This document shows, piece after piece, positions 46,194-54,937 of a stretch of 64,000 nucleotides of DNA (within the stretch, counting starts at the first letter, position 1; the number at the start of each line of letters is the position of its first letter). Made by a program: the position numbers and the translations under genes. The notes under the pieces are model-generated. The model ran no database searches and was not told where the DNA came from. It saw only the letters and a program-made list of their open reading frames with translations. The stretch comes from Rhizobium sp. BK650. Its GTDB lineage: Bacteria; Pseudomonadota; Alphaproteobacteria; Rhizobiales; Rhizobiaceae. Location: assembly GCF_014195325.1 (NCBI RefSeq), contig NZ_JACIBK010000005.1:355146-419145 (forward strand). Direction: 5' to 3'.

Positions 46194-46331
46194 CTACGAG
46201 CTAGTTCGCTTTCCAGCCGCCGCCAGCCCAAGCCCGGCGAGAACGAGACCTACGCCTGCGAACATCAGCCCCAATGTGTCGCCGAATAGAAACGCGCTGG
46301 CACTAATGCCGAACATTTCGCGAGGAAACAT
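46194..46331 (-). pseudogene. C-terminal remnant of an EamA/DMT-family transporter
   Basis: About 45 residues, FGISASAFLFGDTLGLMFAGVGLVLAGLGLAAAGK, match the last two membrane helices of drug/metabolite (EamA) exporters. The upstream part of the gene is missing: homology stops at about 46331, exactly where a LacI-type fragment begins on the other strand. The terminator beyond its stop is intact. It looks like a rearrangement break. Confidence 0.5.
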
Positions 46332-46930
46332 TGAGTGATCGGCGGCTAGGTCCGGGCCTCTCTCCGACGTTTGTCCTTGCCAGAGACAGCCAAATCCCCG
46401 GCGTCCCTGCAATAGCCAGCGACACTGAACTCGCTCTGCGCGAAATCGTCGACTATTTATTCGATAAAGGGTACCGCCGCCCAGGATTCATGACGGGAGC
46501 GAGGACTCTTTCGACAGCACTAGGCAGGCGTCGTCACTTTGCCAGTTTCTGGCGACAGAAGGGCATCGAAAACATCGTGGAACTGAGCGCGGCAAGATAT
46601 AGCGTCCAGGCAGGCGCAGAGGCAACGCGGAGTTATTTAAGTGAAAACTCGCAGGGCTCGCGTATCGACGTATTGATGTGTGAGAACGACATTTTGGCAC
46701 TTGGAGCGATGGATGTTGCCAGAAGTGAATTCGGACTTCGGGTTCCAGAAGATTTCGCTGTTGTCGGCTTTGACAATATCGAGCTCGGCGGCGTTCCGGC
46801 CTATGGTCTGACCAGCTATCAGCAACCCACCGGGGAGATGGTTGACATCGTGGTCGCAATGATAACGGGCAAGCGCGACGCCGAAATGGTTGTCGTGCAG
46901 GGGCGGCTCGTGCCGAGGTCATCGGCTTGA
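46331..46930 (+). pseudogene. Truncated LacI-family regulator (sensor domain only)
   Basis: About 190 residues match the C-terminal two thirds of a LacI regulator: PGVPAIASDTELALREIVDYLFDKGYRRPGFMTG, then LMCENDILALGAMDVAR and DFAVVGFDNIELGGVPAYGLTSY. There is no helix-turn-helix, and the first codons do not match the family. The gene was cut at its 5' end, at the junction with the transporter remnant. Its last 41 codons resemble those of another remnant at 53430-53555 (32 of 41 residues identical). Confidence 0.7.
46841..46866 (+). repeat. 26-bp exact direct repeat, left copy
   Basis: Begins GTTGACATCGTGGTCGC and is identical for 26 bp to 53466-53491, 6,625 bp away in the same orientation. 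Both lie in remnants of LacI-type genes, encoding VDIVVAMIT. The repeats bracket the GntR/TauABC/dehydratase/RraA cassette. Confidence 0.8.
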
Positions 46931-47130
46931 CGTGTCTGTAGGATCGCTCACTGAGCACTCGCACTGCTGACCATGATCGAGTTGCCTCTAAACGATCGCC
47001 TTGGTGGGAATGGAACGGTTGTCCCCGCTATTTTCAGTGTGTGGCGTAAATCAAATTTATGGAACTTACCTGCTCGACTTGTCTTTCTGAGGGATTGTCT
47101 CAACCTTTTCTTTATATGGTAAAGCCGTAT

Positions 47131-47862
47131 CTAGGCAGTCCGGACGCTTACAGGTATCTCCGCATTTGCTAAGTCATACATATACGTTGGAAACTTGGCG
47201 CGGATTGTGTCGATGATCGAAAGCGTTCCCGACAAATGGCTACGAAGAGCCAACACAGCGGCCTCCTCGTCTCCTTCTCGGATCGCATCGACGATCGCGC
47301 GATGTTCCTGCAGAAGTGATTGGATCTTACCTTCCATTGGAAGATTCAGGCGGCGCAGCCGGTCGAGATGGACACTCTGCTGCCGGATGACCCTCCATAG
47401 AAGAGTGTTTCCGCTCCGCTCGTAGAGCACCCGATGAAATTCTCGATCCAGAGCGTCGAACTTGTCGTAGGTCGAGGGATCGGCGACCGCCTGCTGCTGC
47501 CGCAGCACGTGATCCATCGCATCAGCGGTTTCCTTAGGAGAACTCCTCGACAACCGCCGAACGGCCTCGACTTCGACGGAAAGCCGAAGAAACTGAGCCT
47601 GTCGGGCGTGGTCGACGTCGATGCGGGAAACACGCGTTGCGTACTGGGGAAAGATGTCGACAAGACCATCCTCCTGTAGTCGAAGGAGAGCGTCTCGCAC
47701 TGGCGTCTGGCTCACCCCAAATTCTTCCATTAGAGACGCGCGGGAGAGGACGGTTCCCGGTTCGAGCGCGACGGTAAGAATCCTCTCCTTAAGAATTTCA
47801 TGCACTTGCACCGCAACTTGCCTCGATCGGTCGAGCAAGAGGAATCCCGTTTTCGTCGCCAT
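47131..47862 (-). CDS. GntR-family regulator with FCD domain
   Basis: 243 residues: winged helix at 15-80 (SRASLMEEFGVSQTPVRDALLRLQEDGLV) and an all-helical FCD ligand domain (FDALDREFHRVLYERSGN, HRAIVDAIREGDEEAAVLALRSHL). Acid metabolites such as sugar acids are the usual effectors of this type. It is divergent from the TauA-like receptor gene, which it probably controls through the site at 47927-47938. Confidence 0.9.
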   Translation of the reverse strand: MATKTGFLLLDRSRQVAVQVHEILKERILTVALEPGTVLSRASLMEEFGVSQTPVRDALLRLQEDGLVDIFPQYATRVSRIDVDHARQAQFLRLSVEVEAVRRLSRSSPKETADAMDHVLRQQQAVADPSTYDKFDALDREFHRVLYERSGNTLLWRVIRQQSVHLDRLRRLNLPMEGKIQSLLQEHRAIVDAIREGDEEAAVLALRSHLSGTLSIIDTIRAKFPTYMYDLANAEIPVSVRTA

Positions 47863-47926
47863 ACACCCGTCTCCGATTCAATCTGCATATTACATAGCGC
47901 ATATTTTTTGTTGATGCACTGATGTT

Positions 47927-47938
47927 TTAGTGTACTAA
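47927..47938. promoter_or_regulatory. Candidate GntR operator
   Basis: TTAGT-GT-ACTAA, an inverted repeat of the TNGT-N-ACNA pattern typical for FCD-type GntR regulators, lies 59 bases before the receptor start and 65 from the regulator start. Confidence 0.45.
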
Positions 47939-47996
47939 TAGCCATCGACCGCGCAAGGAGGCGCGGATTCGAACTCATCAAGTTGGGAGGACAGTC

Positions 47997-49004
47997 ATGT
48001 TCAAGCTCGCTCGCGGTCTTGCCGCGATTGCTGCCGTTGTAGGGATGGCGCTTCCTGCTGCCGCGCAGGAAAAGACTTCGATTTCGATCACCAGGCAGCC
48101 TGGAATTCTTTATCTCGCGAGCCACGTCATGGAGACACAGGAGCTCATCGAGAAGGAGGCCGATGCTCTCGGCGTCAAGGGCGTTACCGTCGAATGGCGC
48201 ACGTTCAGCGGTGGCGGCGCCCAGACCGATGCGCTGCTCGCTGGCAATGTCGACATCGTCAACACCGGGACTGGCAATCTGCTGCTTCTTTGGGATCGCA
48301 CCAAAGGAAAAGTGAAGGGAATTATCACAAGCTCCGCCCAACCCGTCATCATGGTTTCGAACGATCCTCGCATCAAATCGCTCGACGACATCACCCCCCA
48401 AGACAAGATCGCGGTCCCGACGGTCGGAGTCTCGACGCAGGCCATCCTGCTGCAGATCGCCGCGGCCGCAAAATACGGCGACAATCAAGTCAAGAAATTC
48501 GACACCAACACGGTGCAGCTTGGCCATCCCGACGCGCTCGCTGCGATTGCAAACCCCAACCACGAAGTGAAGAACCACTTCTCCGCGCCGCCCTTCCAAT
48601 ACATCGAATTAAAGCAAAAGGGCGTTCACCGCGTAACCGACTCCCGGGAGATCCTTGGCGGCGGCCTTACACAGGCTACGTTCTTCACGACGACACAGTT
48701 CGCTGAAAAGAACCCGACACTCGTAAAGGCAGTCCGTGAAGCGACCAAGAAGGCCATCGAATCCATCAAGGCAGATCCAAAGGCTGCGCTCGAATCCTAT
48801 AAGAAGGTATCGGGGGACAAAACCTCGATCGATGATCTGATGTCGATCCTCAATGAGCCCGGCTTCATCGACGACTATCGCATCGACCCGCAAGGCACCA
48901 TGAAGTTCGCAACCCATCTGCACAAGATCGGAACGCTTAAGACGATGCCCGCCGCCTGGACGGATTACTATCTTCCGGAGTCGGCTGATCTGAACGGCAA
49001 CTAA
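47997..49004 (+). CDS. ABC receptor of the NMT1/TauA/SsuA family
   Basis: 335-residue periplasmic binding protein. Signal peptide with MFKLARGLAAIAAVVGMALPAAAQ, then the type II receptor fold (TSISITRQPGILYLASHVME, VEWRTFSGGGAQTDALLAGNVDIVNTGTG). Members bind sulfonates, thiamine precursors, nitrate or aromatic acids. In front of the matching ATPase and permease genes and of two catabolic enzymes that look like sugar-acid enzymes, so an acid ligand is likely. Confidence 0.9.
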   Translation: MFKLARGLAAIAAVVGMALPAAAQEKTSISITRQPGILYLASHVMETQELIEKEADALGVKGVTVEWRTFSGGGAQTDALLAGNVDIVNTGTGNLLLLWDRTKGKVKGIITSSAQPVIMVSNDPRIKSLDDITPQDKIAVPTVGVSTQAILLQIAAAAKYGDNQVKKFDTNTVQLGHPDALAAIANPNHEVKNHFSAPPFQYIELKQKGVHRVTDSREILGGGLTQATFFTTTQFAEKNPTLVKAVREATKKAIESIKADPKAALESYKKVSGDKTSIDDLMSILNEPGFIDDYRIDPQGTMKFATHLHKIGTLKTMPAAWTDYYLPESADLNGN

Positions 49005-49069
49005 GGCGCTGGGACGCATTGGCGCGCTTGTCGCGCTGATGCCCCGCGCAAGGACATAAGGATTTTCCC

Positions 49070-49885
49070 ATGCTACAAGCGACCGTCACGGCCGGGCCAA
49101 GCCTCGTCGAAACAGCAGCGCGGCAGCCGCTTCTCAGCGTTGACAAGGTCACCTTAAGATACAAGACGCCGAGCCTTCTGGTAACGGCAACGGAAGCCGT
49201 CAGCTTCGATGTCTGTCAGTCCGACCGTTTCGTCCTGCTCGGACCGTCGGGATGCGGCAAGTCCACGCTTCTCAAGGCCGTAGGCGGCTACATGAAGCCA
49301 GCGGCGGGAACGATTACGATCAATGGTAGGCAGGTAAGCAAGCCTGGCCCGGACCGGATGATGGTCTTCCAGGAGTTTGACCAGTTGATGCCGTGGAAGA
49401 CGGTTCTCCAGAACGTGATGTTCCCCCTGCTTGCGGCGCGGAAGCTTTCGCAGAAAGAAGCGGAAGAGATCGCCAGGTCGTATATCGAGAAGGTCAAGCT
49501 CACCCGCGCGCTCGACAGCTTCCCGCACACCCTCTCCGGCGGCATGAAACAGCGCGTGGCGATCGCCCGCGGCATGGCGATGCAGCCGGACATCCTGCTG
49601 ATGGACGAACCGTTTGCGGCGCTCGACGCCCTCACTCGCCGTCAGATGCAGGACGAACTTCTCCAGCTTTGGGAGGACACCAAGTTCACGGTGATCTTCG
49701 TCACTCACTCGATCGCTGAGGCGATTAAGATTTCCAACCGCATTCTTCTCCTCTCCCCGCACCCGGGGCGCGTCAAGGCCGAGGTCATCAACGCCGATGC
49801 AGCATCCACCGAAGATGGCAGCGCCGCCGCGCTGGAGAAGGAAATCCACAATCTGCTCTTTTCAGAGCCAGGACACCGGGAATAA
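49070..49885 (+). CDS. ABC ATPase of the TauB/SsuB type
   Basis: 271 residues: Walker A GPSGCGKST, Q-loop MMVFQEFDQLMPW, signature LSGGMKQRVAIARGMA, Walker B ILLMDEPFAALD, H-loop VTHSIAEA. The Phe-Gln-Glu-Phe Q-loop and TauB-like D-loop fit the taurine/nitrate importer group. Sixty-five bp after the receptor gene; the permease gene begins 4 bp after its stop. Confidence 0.92.
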   Translation: MLQATVTAGPSLVETAARQPLLSVDKVTLRYKTPSLLVTATEAVSFDVCQSDRFVLLGPSGCGKSTLLKAVGGYMKPAAGTITINGRQVSKPGPDRMMVFQEFDQLMPWKTVLQNVMFPLLAARKLSQKEAEEIARSYIEKVKLTRALDSFPHTLSGGMKQRVAIARGMAMQPDILLMDEPFAALDALTRRQMQDELLQLWEDTKFTVIFVTHSIAEAIKISNRILLLSPHPGRVKAEVINADAASTEDGSAAALEKEIHNLLFSEPGHRE

Positions 49886-49889
49886 AGAC

Positions 49890-50762
49890 ATGACCAAGCC
49901 GCACATCGTACTCGCCGAGGGCAATGCTGGCGTCGGCGTCCCGCATGGCAACATCGCTGCTGTCGAACAGAAGCTCTCGCCTTTCGAGGTCTTCTGGGGA
50001 ATCGGAGCGTTGCGAAAGGCTCTGATCATCATCGTGCTGGCGGTACTATGGCAGGCATACGCCGTTCACCTCGACAATCCCCTTCTCTTTCCGACGCTGA
50101 CCGACACTTTTCACACGCTGGTCGATCGGTTCGCGGACGGCACGCTGCCGTCGCGCATCTGGACGACGTTGAAGATCCTGCTGATGGGCTATGGCGCAGG
50201 TACGGTACTCGCAGCCATTCTCACTGTTCTCGCAATCAACACCCGCATCGGCACCGATTTTCTCGAGACGATGACGGCTATGTTCAACCCGCTTCCGGCT
50301 ATCTCGCTGCTGCCGCTGGCTCTGATCTGGTTCGGCCTCGGCGCGTCGAGCCTGGTATTCGTACTTATCCACTCTGTGCTCTGGGCCGTGGCCCTGAATA
50401 CGCATTCTGGTTTCCTCGGCGTATCCCGCACACTGCGTATGGTGGGCGCGAATTACGGGCTCACCGGCTTCTCGTACGTGACCCGAATCCTAATCCCTGC
50501 TGCCTTCCCTTCTATTCTAACCGGCCTGAAAATCGGTTGGGCGTTCGCCTGGCGAACACTGATCGCCGCCGAACTGGTGTTCGGCGTCTCTTCCGGACAG
50601 GGGGGCCTCGGCTGGTTTATCTTCGAGAACCGCAACCTCCTCGACATTCCCGCGGTTTTCGCCGGCCTGCTGACTGTCATCGTGATTGGTCTCATCGTTG
50701 AAAACCTCGTCTTCCAGACGCTCGAGCGCCACACGATCCAGAAGTGGGGAATGAAGGAATAA
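49890..50762 (+). CDS. ABC permease of the TauC/SsuC type
   Basis: 290-residue inner-membrane permease with six predicted segments. The ATPase-contact loop reads SRTLRMVGANYGLTGFSYVTRILIPAAFPSIL. The ATG at 49890 directly follows the ATPase stop. A longer frame opening inside the ATPase gene is rejected. Completes the three-component importer. Confidence 0.9.
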   Translation: MTKPHIVLAEGNAGVGVPHGNIAAVEQKLSPFEVFWGIGALRKALIIIVLAVLWQAYAVHLDNPLLFPTLTDTFHTLVDRFADGTLPSRIWTTLKILLMGYGAGTVLAAILTVLAINTRIGTDFLETMTAMFNPLPAISLLPLALIWFGLGASSLVFVLIHSVLWAVALNTHSGFLGVSRTLRMVGANYGLTGFSYVTRILIPAAFPSILTGLKIGWAFAWRTLIAAELVFGVSSGQGGLGWFIFENRNLLDIPAVFAGLLTVIVIGLIVENLVFQTLERHTIQKWGMKE

Positions 50763-50855
50763 TCGCGGCCCCGCCGGCGGCGGGCCATGACACCTCCGAA
50801 CGCATGCGTGGTTTCGCGGCGCATGCTCAGCAAGCACGACCTTTGGAATGAGCAC

Positions 50856-52589
50856 ATGACGAAGAAGACACCTGATGAATTGCGATCCGCGCGATGGTTC
50901 TCGCCGGACGATTTGCGAAGCTTCGGCCACCGTTCCCGCCTTATGCAGCTTGGTTACGCGGAGGAAGACTTCCGCGACAAGCCGATCATCGGCGTCCTAA
51001 ACACATGGTCAGAATTGAACTCCTGCCACTCCCACTTCAAGGAACGGGTTCAAGACGTCAAGCGCGGTGTCGGGCAGGCTGGTGGCTTCGCTGTCGAAAT
51101 GCCCTCTCTGTCCGTCGACGAGAGCTTTACCAAGCCGACCTCGATGCTCTATCGGAACATGCTGGCGATGGAGGCGGAGGAAATGATCCGCTCCCATCCC
51201 CTCGACGGGGTCGTCCTGATGGGAGGCTGCGACAAGACCACGCCCGGCTTGGTCATGGGCGCACTCTCCGCGGGCGTCCCAATGATCTACCTGCCCGCTG
51301 GGCCCATGCTGCGCGGCAATTATGCCGGCAGGATCCTGGGCTCCGGTTCCGACGCTTGGAAATACTGGGACGAACGTCGCGCCGGCAACATTTCCGATGA
51401 CGAGTGGCTCGGCATCCAGGGTGGCATTGCCCGCTCCGCAGGAACATGCATGACGATGGGGACGGCCAGCACGATGACAGCCATCGCCGACGCGATGGGT
51501 CTCACCCTGCCCGGCGCTTCCTCCATCCCCGCCGTCGACGCGAACCATCAGCGTATGTCCGCCTCTTGTGGCCGCCGAATCGTGGAAATGGTCTGGGAAG
51601 ATCTCACGCCGGACAAGATAGTCACGGAAGCGTCTTGCCGGAACGCCGCGATCGTGGCGATGGCCACCGGCTGCTCGACAAATGCCGTCGTGCACCTCAT
51701 CGCCATGGCGCGGCGCGCGGGCGTCGACCTGACACTCGATCATCTCGACGAACTGGGGCGCGTGACGCCGCTTATCGCGAACGTACGCCCTTCTGGCAAG
51801 GACTACCTGATGGAGGACTTCTTCTATGCAGGAGGTCTGCGCGCCTTGATGAAGCAGTTGGACGACCGTCTTGACCTCTCGGCACTCACGGTGACCGGAA
51901 AGACGATGGGCGACAATCTGGAAGGCGCACAAGTCTTCAACGACGACGTCATCCGCCCTTTGAACAACCCCGTCTACCATGAAGGCTCGCTTGCCGTTCT
52001 TCGTGGCAATCTTTGCCCGGACGGCGCCGTCATCAAGCCGGCGGCTTGCAACACGAAGTATCATATCCATCAGGGACCCGCTCTGGTATTCGACAGCTAT
52101 CCCGAGATGAAAAAGGCTATCGACGACGAAAATCTCGATGTCACGCCCGACCATGTGCTGGTGTTGCGCAATGCAGGCCCGCAGGGCGGCCCCGGCTTCC
52201 CGGAATGGGGCATGCTGCCGATTCCGAAAGCGCTGATCAAGCAGGGTCACCGCGACATGCTTCGTATCTCCGACGCCCGCATGTCCGGCACCTCTTACGG
52301 CGCTTGCGTCCTCCACGTCTCGCCCGAGAGCTTCGTCGGCGGTCCGCTGGCGCTGTTGAAGACAGGGGACATCGTTCGTCTTGACCTGCCGAACCGCAGC
52401 CTCGACATGCTTGTCGACGAAGAGGAGCTTTCACGCCGTAGATCGGCCTGGCAAGCGCCCGAGCCAAGGTTCCAGCGAGGCTGGGGCTGGATGTTCTCTC
52501 GCCATGTGACGCAGGCCGACAAGGGCTGCGATTTCGATTTCCTCCAAACCGATTTCGGCCGCGCGGCGGGCGAACCAGACATCTTTTGA
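50856..52589 (+). CDS. IlvD/Edd-family dehydratase, probable sugar-acid dehydratase
   Basis: 577-residue [2Fe-2S] dehydratase. Three cluster cysteines are visible: Cys57 (ELNSCHSH), Cys125 in GGCDKTTPG (with the metal-site Asp-Lys) and Cys198 in AGTCMTMGTAST. The length and CDKTTP form match L-arabinonate-dehydratase-type enzymes known from rhizobia better than true IlvD. It would turn an aldonic acid into a 2-keto-3-deoxy acid. The ATG at 50856 is chosen; 50787 and 50823 are in-frame alternatives. The RraA-type gene follows 7 bp downstream. Confidence 0.87.
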   Translation: MTKKTPDELRSARWFSPDDLRSFGHRSRLMQLGYAEEDFRDKPIIGVLNTWSELNSCHSHFKERVQDVKRGVGQAGGFAVEMPSLSVDESFTKPTSMLYRNMLAMEAEEMIRSHPLDGVVLMGGCDKTTPGLVMGALSAGVPMIYLPAGPMLRGNYAGRILGSGSDAWKYWDERRAGNISDDEWLGIQGGIARSAGTCMTMGTASTMTAIADAMGLTLPGASSIPAVDANHQRMSASCGRRIVEMVWEDLTPDKIVTEASCRNAAIVAMATGCSTNAVVHLIAMARRAGVDLTLDHLDELGRVTPLIANVRPSGKDYLMEDFFYAGGLRALMKQLDDRLDLSALTVTGKTMGDNLEGAQVFNDDVIRPLNNPVYHEGSLAVLRGNLCPDGAVIKPAACNTKYHIHQGPALVFDSYPEMKKAIDDENLDVTPDHVLVLRNAGPQGGPGFPEWGMLPIPKALIKQGHRDMLRISDARMSGTSYGACVLHVSPESFVGGPLALLKTGDIVRLDLPNRSLDMLVDEEELSRRRSAWQAPEPRFQRGWGWMFSRHVTQADKGCDFDFLQTDFGRAAGEPDIF

Positions 52590-52596
52590 GGCGACC

Positions 52597-53322
52597 ATGA
52601 CCGACTATGTACTCTCAGACGCTACTCGCGCGAAGTTCAAGAAGATCTCGACGGCGTCCATCGCCACCGCACTCTACAAACGCGGGCTCCGGAACCAGTT
52701 CATCCAGGATGTGGTGCCAGTCTCGCCGAAAGCCGAAACCATGGTGGGCCAGGCATTCACGCTGCGATATATTCCTGCCCGCGAGGATCGCAATCCGATT
52801 ACCGTTTTCCGCAACGCCAATCACCCGCAACGGGTAGCGATTGAAACGTGCCCGGCGGGTCATGTGCTTGTTATGGACGCGCGCAAGGACGCTCGAGCGG
52901 CGACGGCCGGTTCCATTCTTATTACGAGACTTGCGCTGCGCGGAGCGGCGGGAGTCGTGTCAGATGGCGGCTTCCGTGATGCAGAAGGGATCGGGGCTTT
53001 GGACATGCCAGCCTACTACGCCAAGCCCTCCGCGCCTACGAATTTGACGCTTCACGAAGCGCTCGACATCAATGTCCCGATTTCCTGCGGCGACGTTGCG
53101 GTGTTTCCCGGGGACGTCCTCGTAGGTGATCGAGACGGCGTCATGGTGATTCCGGCCCATCTCGCCGACGAGCTCGCGGACGAATGCTCCGAAATGGAGA
53201 GCTACGAAGAGTTTGTTCTTGAACAGGTAAAGAGCGGCGAGCAGATCATCGGTCTCTATCCGCGTACGAAGGATGAATACGAGCAGCGTTACGCGGACTG
53301 GCGTGCTTGCCGCAACAAGTAG
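52597..53322 (+). CDS. RraA-family protein (HMG/CHA-aldolase-like)
   Basis: 241 residues with the RraA fold. VVSDGGFRDAEGI carries the Arg-Asp pair that binds a divalent metal and oxaloacetate-like acids in class II pyruvate aldolases of this family. GDVLVGDRDGVMVIPAHL is a second signature. In a catabolic operon an aldolase or decarboxylase for a 2-keto acid is more probable than the RNase E inhibitor role of E. coli RraA. It ends in front of a terminator hairpin and completes the pathway begun by the dehydratase. Confidence 0.85.
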   Translation: MTDYVLSDATRAKFKKISTASIATALYKRGLRNQFIQDVVPVSPKAETMVGQAFTLRYIPAREDRNPITVFRNANHPQRVAIETCPAGHVLVMDARKDARAATAGSILITRLALRGAAGVVSDGGFRDAEGIGALDMPAYYAKPSAPTNLTLHEALDINVPISCGDVAVFPGDVLVGDRDGVMVIPAHLADELADECSEMESYEEFVLEQVKSGEQIIGLYPRTKDEYEQRYADWRACRNK

Positions 53323-53330
53323 CAAAGGCG

Positions 53331-53363
53331 AAGCCGAGAACGACTTCGTCTGCCTCGGCTTTT
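53331..53363 (+). terminator. Rho-independent terminator after the RraA-family gene
   Basis: AAGCCGAG and CTCGGCTT form an 8-bp perfect stem, followed by TTTT; the loop contains a smaller GAC/GTC stem. It begins 8 bases after the stop codon and closes the TauABC/dehydratase operon. Confidence 0.75.
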
Positions 53364-53429
53364 AACGGATCGCCGCAATTTTGCCTCGGCCGTATAGCGG
53401 CATGCCACTTGGGCAGTGCCGCCGCATGT

Positions 53430-53555
53430 GGCTTGACCAGCTATGAGCAGCCTAAAGAGGAGATAGTTGACATCGTGGTCGCAATGATAACCGGCAAGCG
53501 TGAAGCCGAAATGGTTCATCTGCCGGGTAGGTTTGTGCCAAGATCATCGGCCTGA
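53430..53555 (+). pseudogene. 3' remnant of a LacI-family regulator
   Basis: Forty-one codons, from GLTSYEQP to the stop (VPRSSA), are the extreme C-terminus of a LacI-type protein. The rest of the gene is gone; the homology begins about 70 bp after the terminator of the preceding operon. Closely similar to the end of the remnant at 46331-46930. No start or helix-turn-helix is present. Confidence 0.65.
53466..53491 (+). repeat. 26-bp exact direct repeat, right copy
   Basis: Identical to 46841-46866, within the right-hand LacI remnant. Same orientation as the left copy, so recombination between them would delete about 6.6 kb carrying the whole cassette. Confidence 0.8.
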
Positions 53556-53786
53556 AGGGCTGAAAGCTGCCCCTGCAACGGTTCGGCATGAACTCACATA
53601 TTCACGCTTGGCGGCAGCCAATCGGCGATCTGGTATTCATATCGCATAGCTGAAGCTCAGGATAATCTTAACCTGGATTTGCTTGTGTCGCATGCCTCAT
53701 TATCCGAGTATCGCCTGAAGGTGCGAGCTATCGGGAAGCCCTCTGTGGACATCATCTTTAGGACCGGGCTTATAAACCTTGGACAG

Positions 53787-54926
53787 TCAGGGATAGGCTG
53801 TCGATCCATCCGGTTTGCTGGTGACTTTCCGCTCCCAGTGAATGTAGTCCTCCGTCTGCAGCGCCTTCTCATCGATTTCGAGACCCCAGCCCGGTCGGTC
53901 TGGCCGCAACTCCATATAGCCATCGACTGGCGTATAGGGATCGGCAGCCCAGGGTGCGTGAATGTGCGGCTTGAACTCAAGGACCTTGAAGTTCGGCTGC
54001 GCCGCGCAAAAATGGATGTTGACGGCCGTCGCCAGCGGGCCCATCGGATTGTGCGGCGCGACCGTTACACAATGCGCTTCTGCGATTGCCGCGATCCGGC
54101 GCATTTCCGAGACCCCGCCGACGACGCAGATATCGGGCTGAATGATATCGGCGCCGCGGGCCGACAGGAGTGACAGGAATTCGAAGCGGTTATAGAGCGA
54201 TTCCCCTGTCGCCAGGGGAACCGTAACCTTCGACTTCAGCTCCGCCCAGGCCGGGATATGCTCCGGACGAATCGGCTCCTCGTAGAAGAACGGATCATTG
54301 GGTGCGATGGCAGCAGCAAGCTGGGCGGCCTGATAGGGCTCGAAGATCTTTGCATGCGCATCGAAAGCGAATTCGAAATGCGAGGGGGTGATCTCGCGGA
54401 TGCTGGCAAACCAATCACCGGTTTCCTTCACAAGTTCACCCCAACGGCCCGCGTGAAGGTCGCGGCGATAGGGGCTAAGCTTGAAGGCCGTGTAGCCGTA
54501 TAGTTCGTTGAGCTTCAGAGTCTCATCCTGTGCAGCCTGCGGATCGGGTGCAGTGTAGACACCGCAATAGACGCGCACGCGATCGCGAACATTGCCGCCA
54601 AGGAGCATGTAGACCGGCAGGCCCGCAGCCTTGCCGGCAATATCCCAGAGAGCGTGGTCGATCGCGGAAATCGCTGCAAGCCCGAGCGCGCCAGGCGGGA
54701 AACGGCACTGCTGATTGAGCTTGAGCACGAGGAATTCCACGCGGCGCGGATCTTCGCCGGCGATTTGGTGGAAGAGATAGTCGAAAAGCGGCGGCAGCGC
54801 CCAATCGGGTCCATGATTGTAGCATTCGCCCCAACCAGAGATGCCCTCACTCGTCTCGATTTTCAAAAGCAGGCGCGGACGGTCGTCGACACGTTGCATG
54901 TAGGTTTTAAAGCCGGTGATATGCAT
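53787..54926 (-). CDS. Enolase-superfamily dehydratase (mandelate racemase/galactonate dehydratase type)
   Basis: 379 residues. The N-terminal capping domain is followed by a barrel with Lys in AFKLSP, the metal-ligand series AFDAHAK, FFYEEPIRPEH and a third acid region (ATGESL), then IQPDICVVGGVSEM and VAPHNPMGPL, whose His is a catalytic acid candidate. The layout fits acid-sugar dehydratases of the mandelate racemase subgroup. It would yield a 2-keto-3-deoxy acid for the DapA-family enzyme encoded 11 bp upstream. Last gene of a leftward operon with that enzyme and a GntR regulator. Confidence 0.88.
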   Translation of the reverse strand: MHITGFKTYMQRVDDRPRLLLKIETSEGISGWGECYNHGPDWALPPLFDYLFHQIAGEDPRRVEFLVLKLNQQCRFPPGALGLAAISAIDHALWDIAGKAAGLPVYMLLGGNVRDRVRVYCGVYTAPDPQAAQDETLKLNELYGYTAFKLSPYRRDLHAGRWGELVKETGDWFASIREITPSHFEFAFDAHAKIFEPYQAAQLAAAIAPNDPFFYEEPIRPEHIPAWAELKSKVTVPLATGESLYNRFEFLSLLSARGADIIQPDICVVGGVSEMRRIAAIAEAHCVTVAPHNPMGPLATAVNIHFCAAQPNFKVLEFKPHIHAPWAADPYTPVDGYMELRPDRPGWGLEIDEKALQTEDYIHWERKVTSKPDGSTAYP

Positions 54927-54937
54927 GACATTCTTCC

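Noticed and set aside
51009..52316. 435-codon open frame opposite the dehydratase
   Set aside because: Antisense shadow; the plus strand carries all three Fe-S cysteines and the family length.
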